A stretch of 11,233 nucleotides of DNA from Spirochaetaceae bacterium UBA1306 (GTDB lineage: Bacteria; Spirochaetota; Spirochaetia; Treponematales; Rectinemataceae). Positions 1 to 5,794 of this stretch are shown here, one piece after another. The first letter of the stretch is position 1. The number at the start of each line of letters is the position of its first letter. The position numbers and the translations under genes are program-made. The stretch is from contig DBTW01000179.1 in assembly GCA_002307245.1 (NCBI GenBank), forward strand, positions 1-11,233, given 5' to 3'. The notes under the pieces were generated by a model. That model ran no database searches. It worked only from the letters and a program-made list of their open reading frames with translations, and was not told the origin of the DNA.

Positions 1-13
1 CTCGGCCGCCCCG

Positions 14-310
14 CTAGAGGACGATGGTCTTGGAAACGTCCTCGACGTTGACCCCGAAGAGCCGCTGGAGCTCCTCGGCCTTGGTATAGGAAGTGCCCGC
101 CTTGGAGTTGAAGAACTGGATGAACTCCCTCATGGGAGCCTCATCCTTCTTTAGTTCGTAGTACGCCGAGGCGAAGGCGGCGCGGAACAGGCCTTCCTCT
201 GCCAGCTCCATAGTCGAGAGCTTGCCGAACTGCCGCTTAGCGCGGCCATCGACGATGGCGGCGGCGCCGTCATACCCGATTGTGAAAACGAAATCCTCTC
301 GCGATAGCAT
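14..310 (-). CDS. Small protein of unknown function (98 aa), last gene of the oxygen-defence operon
   Basis: I do not recognise this protein. The start chosen is the ATG at 310, because GGAG lies 6 bases upstream (reverse complement of 317-320); the frame stays open to about 346 but has no better start there. The product has no signal peptide or membrane segment. It looks like a small cytosolic alpha/beta protein: a hydrophobic opening (FVFTIGYDGAAAIVD, residues 7-21), then charged, probably helical stretches rich in Glu, Lys and Ala, ending in the hydrophobic tail TIVL. There is no Cys or His cluster, so it is not an obvious metalloprotein. It follows the rubredoxin gene after 72 bases and is probably cotranscribed with rubrerythrin, desulfoferrodoxin and rubredoxin, which hints at a role in redox stress or metal handling, but nothing in the sequence shows this. 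Codon use matches its neighbours, with mostly G/C third positions, which supports real coding. Confidence 0.7.
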   Translation of the reverse strand: MLSREDFVFTIGYDGAAAIVDGRAKRQFGKLSTMELAEEGLFRAAFASAYYELKKDEAPMREFIQFFNSKAGTSYTKAEELQRLFGVNVEDVSKTIVL

Positions 311-336
311 CTTTTTCTCCGTTCGATCGGAATTGC

Positions 337-368
337 GGCCCCCCACCGGGGCCTTGCCTCCGGCAGGG
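337..368. other. Two adjacent hairpins between rubredoxin and the 98-aa gene
   Basis: Two potential stem-loops sit back to back. The first is GGCCCC (337-342) pairing with GGGGCC (348-353) around a 5-base loop. The second is CCTTGCC (352-358) pairing with GGCAGGG (362-368) around TCC, with one G-T pair. They share bases 352-353, so they partly compete. No T-run follows on the minus strand, so this is not a classical intrinsic terminator. It could set the relative expression of the distal gene or be an mRNA processing or stability element. Confidence 0.3.
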
Positions 369-382
369 GGTCCGCGCTGGGC

Positions 383-541
383 CTAGGCCGGCGAGAAGCT
401 TTCCTTGGACGCGCCGCAGAGCGGGCAGACCCAGTCTGAGGGCAAAGCCTCGAAAGACGTCCCCGCGGGCACCTTCCCATCCGGATCCCCGATGGAAGGA
501 TCATACACGTAACCGCACACGTCGCACACGTACTTCTTCAT
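383..541 (-). CDS. rd: Rubredoxin
   Basis: This is a small one-iron electron carrier of 52 residues, the usual length of a stand-alone rubredoxin. The two knuckles are complete: Cys6-x-x-Cys9 followed by GYVYDP, and Cys39-P-x-Cys42 followed by G. The typical GTSFEALPSDWVCP stretch lies between them. The four cysteines bind Fe(SCys)4, and the protein acts in the cytosol. In family members from anaerobes, rubredoxin passes electrons from an NAD(P)H oxidoreductase to superoxide reductase and to rubrerythrin, and both of those are encoded immediately upstream, so that role is likely here. The start at 541 is chosen over the ATG at 547, because AAGGAG (548-553) directly abuts the first ATG but lies 6 bases from the second. 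The gene begins 16 bases after the desulfoferrodoxin stop and clearly belongs to the same transcript. Confidence 0.96.
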   Translation of the reverse strand: MKKYVCDVCGYVYDPSIGDPDGKVPAGTSFEALPSDWVCPLCGASKESFSPA

Positions 542-547
542 GCGCAT

Positions 548-553
548 CTCCTT
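548..553 (-). promoter_or_regulatory. Ribosome binding site that decides the rubredoxin start
   Basis: The minus strand reads AAGGAG immediately before ATG-CGC-ATG. Zero spacing makes the first ATG unlikely, while the second ATG (539-541) has a 6-base spacer. The product then begins MKKYVCDVCG, as rubredoxins do. Confidence 0.75.
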
Positions 554-557
554 ATGA

Positions 558-953
558 TCAGTTTTTCCAAAGGCCGTGCTTGTTGCAGTATTCGCGGGCC
601 TGCGCCTTGTCCGACTCCACGGGGAAGAAGGCCTCGCTCTTGTCCCCAGGCTTGAGGAAGGCGCGGTACGAAGCCGCGCAGCCGCCGTCGGCGGCGGCGG
701 GTATCGAGAGCTCGATCCACTCGATGTAGTGCTCGGCTTCCATGGGATGGGCCACGGAACCAACCTTGACGAGGATTCCGCCGGGACGACGCTCGAGAAC
801 GGGCACGTGCTTCTCCTTGGCCCCGTCCGTGGCGTTCTCGGCGAGAAGGCGCATGGGCTTGCCGCAGCAAGCCGGATCGCAGCCCGACTCGTGCAGGGAC
901 TCCACGATACTGCCGCAGGAATCGCACTTGAAAACTTGAAGCTTCTTGGCCAT
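558..953 (-). CDS. dfx: Desulfoferrodoxin (2Fe superoxide reductase)
   Basis: The enzyme reduces superoxide to hydrogen peroxide with one electron, without releasing oxygen. The 131 residues hold both iron sites of the two-iron class. Centre I is a desulforedoxin-like N-terminal domain with Cys10, Cys13, Cys29 and Cys30. Centre II has His49, His69 and His75, plus Cys123 and His126 in YCNKHGLW, giving the His4Cys site. Glu47 and Lys48, next to His49, match the EKH motif of the family. No essential residue is missing. The start at 953 is chosen because GGAGGGAG lies just upstream; the frame runs open to 1004 but that stretch (GRAFTEGIASG) is not family-like. The gene lies 51 bases after rubrerythrin and 16 bases before rubredoxin. 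Hydrogen peroxide made here is the substrate of rubrerythrin, and rubredoxin is the usual electron donor. Confidence 0.97.
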   Translation of the reverse strand: MAKKLQVFKCDSCGSIVESLHESGCDPACCGKPMRLLAENATDGAKEKHVPVLERRPGGILVKVGSVAHPMEAEHYIEWIELSIPAAADGGCAASYRAFLKPGDKSEAFFPVESDKAQAREYCNKHGLWKN

Positions 954-1004
954 TTGCTCCCTCCCTGACGCTATGCCTTCGGTAAATGCTCGGCCCTGTC
1001 CCAA

Positions 1005-1580
1005 TTACCAATTCTCGCCCAGGAGCTCGAAGTAGGCCTGCGGATGCGCGCAGGCCGGACAGGCCTTCGGCGCCTCGGGACCCTCGAAAAGATAACCGCA
1101 GTTCTGACAGCGCCAGACGGCCGGCTTATCGGACTTGAAGACCTTACCGGCTTCGATGTTGGCCGCCAGCTTCTCGTAGCGCTTCGCGTGCTGCCGCTCG
1201 GCCACGACGATGGCGTCGAATACGGCGCCTACGGCCTCAAAACCCTCGGCGCGGGCCGTCTTGGCGATGTCCGGGTACATCGTCTTCCACTCGTGGTTCT
1301 CGCCCGCCGCCGCCGCGAGGAGGTTCTCGCGGGTCCCACCGATGACACCGGCCGGGAAGGAGGCCTCGATCGCGACCTCGCCGCCCTCCAGGAACTTGAA
1401 CATGCGCTTCGCATGCTCCTTTTCCTGATTAGCCGTCTCCTCGAATATCAAGGAGATCTGGATGTAGCCCTCTTCCTTGGCCTTGGAAGCGAAGTACGTG
1501 TACCGCATCCTCGCCTGCGATTCCCCGGCGAATGCCGTCATAAGGTTCTTCTCGGTCCGAGTACCCTTGAGGCTCTTCAT
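1005..1580 (-). CDS. rbr: Rubrerythrin (NADH-dependent peroxidase component)
   Basis: Rubrerythrin reduces hydrogen peroxide to water at a non-haem diiron centre, with electrons arriving through rubredoxin. At 191 residues it has the length of the classical long-form protein. The N-terminal four-helix ferritin-like domain (about 1-145) has Glu20 in GESQARMRY, Glu53-x-x-His56 in QEKEH, Glu94 and Glu97 in ENHEW, and Glu128-x-x-His131 in AERQH. The C-terminal rubredoxin-like domain has Cys158-x-x-Cys161 and Cys174-x-x-Cys177. All expected ligands are present. The ATG at 1580 has AAGGAG 7 bases upstream; the in-frame extension to 1613 would add 11 residues without a ribosome binding site. It is the first gene of the operon, about 47 bases downstream of the predicted transcription start. 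The protein is cytosolic. Confidence 0.97.
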   Translation of the reverse strand: MKSLKGTRTEKNLMTAFAGESQARMRYTYFASKAKEEGYIQISLIFEETANQEKEHAKRMFKFLEGGEVAIEASFPAGVIGGTRENLLAAAAGENHEWKTMYPDIAKTARAEGFEAVGAVFDAIVVAERQHAKRYEKLAANIEAGKVFKSDKPAVWRCQNCGYLFEGPEAPKACPACAHPQAYFELLGENW

Positions 1581-1629
1581 TACCCGCTCCTTTGCTATGG
1601 ATTGGACCCGCACCAGAGCGGCGTCGCGA

Positions 1630-1643
1630 GGCTAAATATAGCC
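1630..1643. promoter_or_regulatory. Dyad over the -10 box, candidate operator
   Basis: GGCTA (1630-1634) and TAGCC (1639-1643) form a perfect 5-base inverted repeat around AATA, and together they cover the -10 hexamer of the rubrerythrin promoter. A protein bound here would block RNA polymerase. It does not match the 7-1-7 PerR box, so no regulator can be named. The arms are short and could be chance. Confidence 0.35.
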
Positions 1644-1663
1644 AATCGGCGGCCTTGACGCAA
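1635..1663 (-). promoter_or_regulatory. Promoter of the rubrerythrin operon
   Basis: On the minus strand TTGCGT (1658-1663) and TATATT (1635-1640) are separated by exactly 17 bases, a sigma70-type layout. The predicted transcription start is near 1628, leaving a leader of about 47 bases before the rubrerythrin ATG. This is the clearest promoter in the left half of the window. Confidence 0.7.
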
Positions 1664-1691
1664 ATGCAAACGTCCGGCCACGCCGAGAAAG

Positions 1692-2066
1692 CTATTTCCC
1701 CGACAGGGAGACGCCGAAGACCCAGCCCTGGTAGCCTGCCGCGGCAGGCCTCGACGAGGCTCGCCTCCCTGGGCGAGGAACATCGCGAGCCTCGTCGTAT
1801 TCGGCATGTCGTTCCTCGCAACGGCGCTTATCAGGTCTGGAAACAGCCGGTCGGGCGAGGGCTGGGAGGCCCAGGGATCTTCCAGGCTGGGAATCGAGCC
1901 CGAGAGGTAGGCCCCACCCGAGAGATCGGCGTCCATCAAGCCCAGCCTCGTACCGAACTATGATTCGTCAGGATCCTCGCCCATTTCGCATGGAGGGGCC
2001 TCGGCTTCCCGCAGGCTGGGGAAAAGCCGCGGCCGCGAAGCAGAGGAGGATTGGCGTCGCCCCAAT
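1692..2066 (-). pseudogene. Decayed reading frame upstream of rubrerythrin, identity unknown
   Basis: No frame is open across this interval, but several frames in turn look like coding sequence. From 2066 one frame reads a signal-peptide-like stretch (ILLCFAAAAFPQPAG) and stops at 1968-1970. A second reads SLREAEAPPCEMGEDPDES and stops at 1958-1960. A third opens at 1957, has an ATG at 1936, and reads on to about 1760 with strongly G/C third positions (for example SLEDPWASQPSPDRLFPDL and LISAVARNDMPNTTRLAMF). A last frame ends GYQGWVFGVSLSGK with TAG at 1692-1694, leaving just enough room for the rubrerythrin promoter. This pattern fits a small exported-protein gene broken by frameshifts. The family is not recognised. 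The alternative is non-coding DNA with chance open frames. The third frame alone could also be a real gene of about 113 residues (1595-1936), but it would run across the rubrerythrin promoter. Confidence 0.4.
1734..1797. repeat. Cluster of palindromes and inverted repeats
   Basis: A perfect 16-base palindrome, GCCTGCCGCGGCAGGC (1734-1749), is followed 2 bases later by a 13-base perfect inverted repeat, CGACGAGGCTCGC (1752-1764) with its complement at 1785-1797. The 20-base spacer holds part of a competing 6-base stem, CTCGCC (1760-1765) with GGCGAG (1772-1777). No T-run follows on either side, so it does not look like an intrinsic terminator. It resembles a REP-like or other intergenic palindromic element, but no second copy was seen in this window. 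Confidence 0.55.
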
Positions 2067-2127
2067 TTAACCCGTCCCCGCCTCAAGCGGCAGGAGCCTT
2101 CGCGCGCGGTATGTGACGGAGGTTCCC

Positions 2128-2826
2128 ATGTCTCTTGCCCAGGTATACGACTCCGCCCGCGGTAAGCCTGCGATAAGGCCCCAAGCCAGGGAGCGCCTCG
2201 CTCGAGAAGGCCCCTCCTCCCTGTCGGACGAAGAGCTCGTAGCGGTGATCCTCGGCACCGGGACCCGAGGCAAACCCGTCCACGCCCTCGCCGCCGAGGT
2301 GATCGAGCTGATCGACCGATCGCGGGCGATGCCCGTGGCAGGGCTCCTGTCGCGCATCGTCGGCATGGGCTCCGCCAAGGCCGCGGCAGTATGCGCCGCC
2401 CTCGAGCTGGGCCGCAGGCTCTACGGCATCAGGGACAAGAAGATTTCCTCCCCCGGCGACGTCTGGCCCATCGTGGCGCATTGGTCTGACCGTAAGCAGG
2501 AGCGCTTCATCTGCTGCTCCCTGAACGGCGCCCACGAAATCATCGCCACCAGGGTCGTGTCGGTCGGCTTGGTCAATAGAACCGTCGTCCACCCCAGAGA
2601 AGTTTTCGCAGACCCGATAACGGACCGCGCCTGCGCCGTCGTCGTCGCCCATAACCATCCCTCGGGCCGCCTGGAACCGAGTCCCGAGGATAGGGACATC
2701 ACGGCGCGGCTCAAGACCGCGGCCGACACCCTCGGCATAGCCCTCCTGGACCATATCGTCTTCTCCTCCGAGGGCTACTACAGCTTCGTGGAGCACGGGC
2801 TCCTGGACCCGCCCATCCCGGACTAG
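2128..2826 (+). CDS. radC: RadC family protein (JAB/MPN-type metalloprotease-like fold)
   Basis: At 232 residues this is a full-length RadC/UPF0758 protein. The N-terminal part (about 1-100) contains a helix-hairpin-helix-like stretch (LLSRIVGMGSAKAAAV, 73-88). The C-terminal JAB1/MPN domain carries the metal-binding signature HNHPSG (175-180) followed by PS at 184-185 and Asp188, matching HxHPSGxxxPSxxD, and the preceding GLVNRTVVHPREVF is also typical. Despite the name, the family has no settled role in DNA repair; members are cytosolic and some are induced with competence. The start at 2128 is chosen because GGAGG (2118-2122) lies 5 bases upstream; the frame also has a GTG at 2113, which is unsupported. 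It points away from the rubrerythrin operon, and DUF4956 follows 48 bases after it on the same strand. No clear promoter was found upstream. Confidence 0.95.
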   Translation: MSLAQVYDSARGKPAIRPQARERLAREGPSSLSDEELVAVILGTGTRGKPVHALAAEVIELIDRSRAMPVAGLLSRIVGMGSAKAAAVCAALELGRRLYGIRDKKISSPGDVWPIVAHWSDRKQERFICCSLNGAHEIIATRVVSVGLVNRTVVHPREVFADPITDRACAVVVAHNHPSGRLEPSPEDRDITARLKTAADTLGIALLDHIVFSSEGYYSFVEHGLLDPPIPD

Positions 2827-2860
2827 CCTCAGTCGCCATGGATCCAACACATTCCCGGGC

Positions 2861-2866
2861 TATGCT
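2861..2866 (+). promoter_or_regulatory. Possible -10 box for a leaderless DUF4956 transcript
   Basis: TATGCT lies 8 bases before the ATG at 2875, so transcription would start at or just before the start codon. The expected -35 place (near 2838) reads ATGGAT, a poor match. The absence of a ribosome binding site is what makes this worth recording. Confidence 0.25.
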
Positions 2867-2874
2867 TCTATATC

Positions 2875-3600
2875 ATGGATACTTTCGACAAATTCCTGGA
2901 ATCTCTGTCCCTCGACGCCGACGGGCTCCAACGCCAGTTCATGAGCTTCTCCTCGATCTTCAACATCCTGCTCGCCTCGGCCATGGGCTTCCTCGTCCTG
3001 GCCATCTACATGGCCAGTTCGGGCAGAGAACGCCGCGACCGCAACCTCTATACCGTGATCCCAGTGCTCTCGGTCCTCATGGCCGTCATGATGCGGATCG
3101 AGGGCCCGCGAGCCATCTCCTTCTTCGGTATCTTCGGGATCATGAGCCTCATCCGCTTCCGTTCGGACATCACCGATCAGCGGGGTATCACCTTCATACT
3201 CTTCGCGGTCATCGAAGGCGTCATCGTCGGGGTCAACGCCTATCTCCTGGCCATCCTCGCATGGGTCGCGGTAAGCGCCTCTATCTTGATCGGCCGCTAC
3301 CTCTTCGGCCAGCAGGTCGGCTACCGCCTCGTCATCAGGGTCCCGGCTTCGGGCTCAGGAGACGCCAGAGAGTCGGTTACCGCCTGGTTCAAGGCCAGAG
3401 GAGTTACCATCAGCTTAACCGGCCTCAGCCTTTCAAGCGAGCAAGATTCTAAAAACATGTCTTGGGAAGAGAAGTGCAAGGCCGATTTCATACTCTTCCC
3501 CAAGGCCGAGCCCGGCTTTCTGGCCATCCTTCCCCAGTTCTTCGCGGACATGAAGGCGAAGGGCATTGAGGTGGAAATGAAGCGTCAGGACGCAAGCTAG
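2875..3600 (+). CDS. DUF4956 family integral membrane protein
   Basis: This 241-residue protein has a DUF4956-like membrane core and a soluble C-terminal region. Hydrophobic segments lie at about 27-47, 59-74, 80-93, 105-121 and 123-144. The family hallmark is FFGIFGIMSLIRFRSDITD (83-101), which is followed by QRGITF. The remainder (about 150-241) is a cytosol-sized alpha/beta tail. The molecular function is unknown. From general knowledge, DUF4956 genes often sit beside VTC-type polyphosphate polymerase-like, CotH and Cthe_2159-type carbohydrate-binding genes, which suggests work on a surface polymer. Here a Cthe_2159-type gene lies in the facing operon, but no VTC or CotH gene is visible. 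The ATG at 2875 has no Shine-Dalgarno sequence. The gene could be coupled to radC or leaderless; an internal ATG at 2941 has no better signal. Its stop overlaps the stop of the convergent WG-repeat gene by 4 bases. Confidence 0.85.
   Translation: MDTFDKFLESLSLDADGLQRQFMSFSSIFNILLASAMGFLVLAIYMASSGRERRDRNLYTVIPVLSVLMAVMMRIEGPRAISFFGIFGIMSLIRFRSDITDQRGITFILFAVIEGVIVGVNAYLLAILAWVAVSASILIGRYLFGQQVGYRLVIRVPASGSGDARESVTAWFKARGVTISLTGLSLSSEQDSKNMSWEEKCKADFILFPKAEPGFLAILPQFFADMKAKGIEVEMKRQDAS
3597..3600. other. Shared stop codons of convergent genes
   Basis: The palindrome CTAG provides the TAG of the DUF4956 gene on the plus strand (3598-3600) and the TAG of the WG-repeat gene on the minus strand (3597-3599). 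There is no room for a terminator between the genes, so each transcript must read into the other gene. Confidence 0.9.
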
Positions 3601-4652
3601 GAGGTCGGGCCCTTGTCGACGGCCGCGTCCGCTCGAGCGACCGCGATCTCCTTGCCGCTCGTATCGAGGAGCATCCATTCCCCTCCCGGCCGTTTCGCGC
3701 GCGACAAGTCGCCCGAGAAGTCTTCGGCCTTACCATAGGCGGGCTTGATGGCCCACTCCCCGCTCGGACCGATATAGCCCCAAAGCCCCGTCCCCCTGTC
3801 CTTCTCCCTGGCGAGGCCCGAGCGGAAAGATGACGGCTTCTCGAAGCGCGGGGCGATGCGCACGGCCCCGCTCGAGTCCAGGAAGCCCCAGAGCTTGCCT
3901 TCACGGAAGGGCCAAAGGCCCTCGGAGCCCTGGTCGATCTCGTCCCGCTCTGGCTTGGCGATCCAGGTCCCGTCGGCGCGGAGGAGTCCCCATTTGCCCT
4001 TCGACTTGGCCCGCGCCACGCCGGAGACGAAGGGACCTGCCTTCTGGTAATTCTCGGGCAGTCGGAAGACGCCTTTTTTGTCGATATAGCCCCAGGATCC
4101 CGACTTCTTAGCTGGCGCCAGGCCTCCGGAGAAGTCGTCGCCGCCATCGAACTTGGGTTGTATCGCCCAACGCCCCGCCTCATCCACGAAGCCGAAGAGC
4201 CCGCCGGTCCAAGCGAAGGCCGCGCCCTCGCTGAAGGGCCGGATATCCTTGTACTTGAGCTCGCCCAATGGTTTGCCCGAGCGGTCCACGAGATGCCAGT
4301 AGCCGCCCGACTTGACCGGGATGGCCTTGCCGGAGCTCGGCCGGATATCTTCCCAAGCGGGAGCCAGGACCCAGCCGCCCCGGCAATCGATCAAGCCGTG
4401 CTTCTCGCCGCCCGAGCCGTCGAGGGAGGCTTCGGAGCTAACAGTGACCTCGGCGAGGCCTTCGGCAGTGAAGGGCTTGGCGTCCACGAAACGCGGCTCG
4501 ATCGCCCATTCGCCCCGGCGATTAACGTAGCCCCAGAGGCCACTAGACTTCCATGGATAGAGGTCTTCCCCTCCCTGGGCTCGCAATGCCCCGGGAAGAG
4601 CGATGATCGAGACCAAACAGAGACCGAGTATCCGACGTGGCTTCATCGCCAT
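3597..4652 (-). CDS. Secreted WG-repeat protein
   Basis: The 351 residues start with a signal peptide (basic MKPRR, hydrophobic ILGLCLVSIIAL, likely cleavage after ALRA near residue 25). The rest is built of about nine WG-type repeats, each a short WGxxxxxGxW core with a following I-x-P-x-F/Y and F-x-x-G-L-A element. Cores fall near residues 40, 86, 119, 153, 187, 221, 255, 291 and 326, a spacing of about 34-36 residues except for the longer first interval. Repeats 2, 3 and 9 are degenerate. WG repeats form beta-rich folds and usually mediate binding; no catalytic residues are evident. The start at 4652 overlaps the TAA of the upstream gene (TAATG), so translation is probably coupled; Met3 at 4646 is an alternative, and neither has a good ribosome binding site. 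It is the last gene of a three-gene export operon, and it faces DUF4956 tail to tail. Confidence 0.88.
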   Translation of the reverse strand: MAMKPRRILGLCLVSIIALPGALRAQGGEDLYPWKSSGLWGYVNRRGEWAIEPRFVDAKPFTAEGLAEVTVSSEASLDGSGGEKHGLIDCRGGWVLAPAWEDIRPSSGKAIPVKSGGYWHLVDRSGKPLGELKYKDIRPFSEGAAFAWTGGLFGFVDEAGRWAIQPKFDGGDDFSGGLAPAKKSGSWGYIDKKGVFRLPENYQKAGPFVSGVARAKSKGKWGLLRADGTWIAKPERDEIDQGSEGLWPFREGKLWGFLDSSGAVRIAPRFEKPSSFRSGLAREKDRGTGLWGYIGPSGEWAIKPAYGKAEDFSGDLSRAKRPGGEWMLLDTSGKEIAVARADAAVDKGPTS

Positions 4653-5746
4653 TAGTCGCCCAGACTGCGGGAAATCGCCAGTTTCCATGTCCCGGGGCAG
4701 GTCTCTCCGCTATCATCGGCCCACCAAGGAAAGGTAAGGCCGACCTTCCATTCACCTTCCCCGAGCTCGGAATCCCATTGCAGCCCACCCGAGAGCTGGC
4801 GCTCGACATCGCTCGAGCTCGAGAACGCGAAGTCCTCGGCCTTGGCCTTGTACGACCATTCCACGAGCTTCAGCTTGAGTTCACCGACGCGCTTTCGCCC
4901 GAGATCCAGCCTGAGCCCGGTCGAGTACTTCAGGACCGGCTCGATCAAGCGGCTCTCTATCGAGAGCTCCCCGAGGAATCTTGCCTTGATCGACCATGGC
5001 CCCGACTCGAGCAGCCCGAAGGAGATCTTCAGGTCGCAGGCTTCCGCGAAACTCCTCGGCCAGGAGGAGCCGTAGGCGTCCAGGGCATCCCAGCTCGACA
5101 GATAGCGGTTGTAGAAACGAGCCTCGAAACTCGAAGCCTTGTAGGAGCCGAAGGCGTCAACGCCCAGGTTGGGCTCGACCCTATACCAAAAATTCTCCGC
5201 CAACGCCCCGCTAGCCAGATAGTCCACGTCGGCCTCGTTCAGGTCGTACAAGCCCAAGCCCCCGAGCAAGGCTGCACCGAATTCCAGTTCGCCGATACCG
5301 TCATGGAATTTCGCGTCCGCCCCCCAACCCGCCAGCGCGAGCAAGCTCACGTCTGAGATGACCAGATATGGTTCTCCGGAACTCGGCGTTATAACATCGG
5401 TGCCTAATTCCCCCGTAGCCGAAACCTCGGGCCCCGTACGCAGCCAAGGAAGCCTTTCAATCCCGAAGCGCGACTTCGTCCATGCGCTCACCCCGAGTTC
5501 CGGACCGCCGGAGTCCGGGCCGAAATCCAGGGACGAGCCGGAGCCGAATGCGTTGGCGAAAGAGAAGTCAAGCTCGAGCTCGGATCCCGATTCGGTCTTG
5601 ACTAAATCCGTCTTGCTCCCGTCCTTCGATCCGTCGCCCTTGGCGCAAAGCGGCGCGGCCCAAAGGGCTAAGCAGGCGACGCAGGCTATTGCGCGACTAA
5701 GGCTATATCGGTGAATCAGAGAAGGCCTGCTCGTGGCGTTATTCAT
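4652..5746 (-). CDS. Exported protein of unknown function, probably an outer-membrane barrel-like protein
   Basis: The 364-residue product opens with a signal peptide: basic region to about residue 18, hydrophobic AIACVACLALWAA, likely cleavage after LCA near residue 35. A short Lys/Asp/Gly/Ser linker follows. The mature part is rich in alternating polar/hydrophobic stretches with Gly, Trp, Tyr and Phe, in short strand-turn units (for example LELDFSFANAF, LEFGAALLGGLGLYDL, WSIKARFLGEL, GEWKVGLTF), and ends WKLAISRSLGD. This fits an outer-membrane beta-barrel or a large beta-sheet protein, but no family is recognised. It lacks a C-terminal aromatic residue, which weakens the porin comparison. 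The ATG at 5746 is chosen because AAAGGA lies about 9 bases upstream; the ATG at 5776 has no such site. It follows the lipoprotein gene after 48 bases and overlaps the WG-repeat start by one base, so the three are likely made together. Confidence 0.75.
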   Translation of the reverse strand: MNNATSRPSLIHRYSLSRAIACVACLALWAAPLCAKGDGSKDGSKTDLVKTESGSELELDFSFANAFGSGSSLDFGPDSGGPELGVSAWTKSRFGIERLPWLRTGPEVSATGELGTDVITPSSGEPYLVISDVSLLALAGWGADAKFHDGIGELEFGAALLGGLGLYDLNEADVDYLASGALAENFWYRVEPNLGVDAFGSYKASSFEARFYNRYLSSWDALDAYGSSWPRSFAEACDLKISFGLLESGPWSIKARFLGELSIESRLIEPVLKYSTGLRLDLGRKRVGELKLKLVEWSYKAKAEDFAFSSSSDVERQLSGGLQWDSELGEGEWKVGLTFPWWADDSGETCPGTWKLAISRSLGD

Positions 5747-5794
5747 AGTATAAGTCCTTTCGTCGATGGTTCGCATTGGATGCGGAATCCGTGA

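Noticed and set aside
337..368. Intrinsic terminator after rubredoxin
   Set aside because: Good stems but no T-run on the minus strand.
1734..1797. CRISPR repeat or bidirectional terminator
   Set aside because: There is no repeated unit with spacers, and no T-run on either side.
1595..1939. Minus-strand frame of about 113 residues as an intact gene
   Set aside because: Its 3' half crosses the palindromes and the rubrerythrin promoter and becomes Arg/Ser-rich, while coding-like sequence switches frame; a decayed gene explains the data better.
4637..5356. 239-codon plus-strand frame opposite the barrel-like gene
   Set aside because: Mirror frame of a gene with a proper signal peptide, ribosome binding site and operon overlap.
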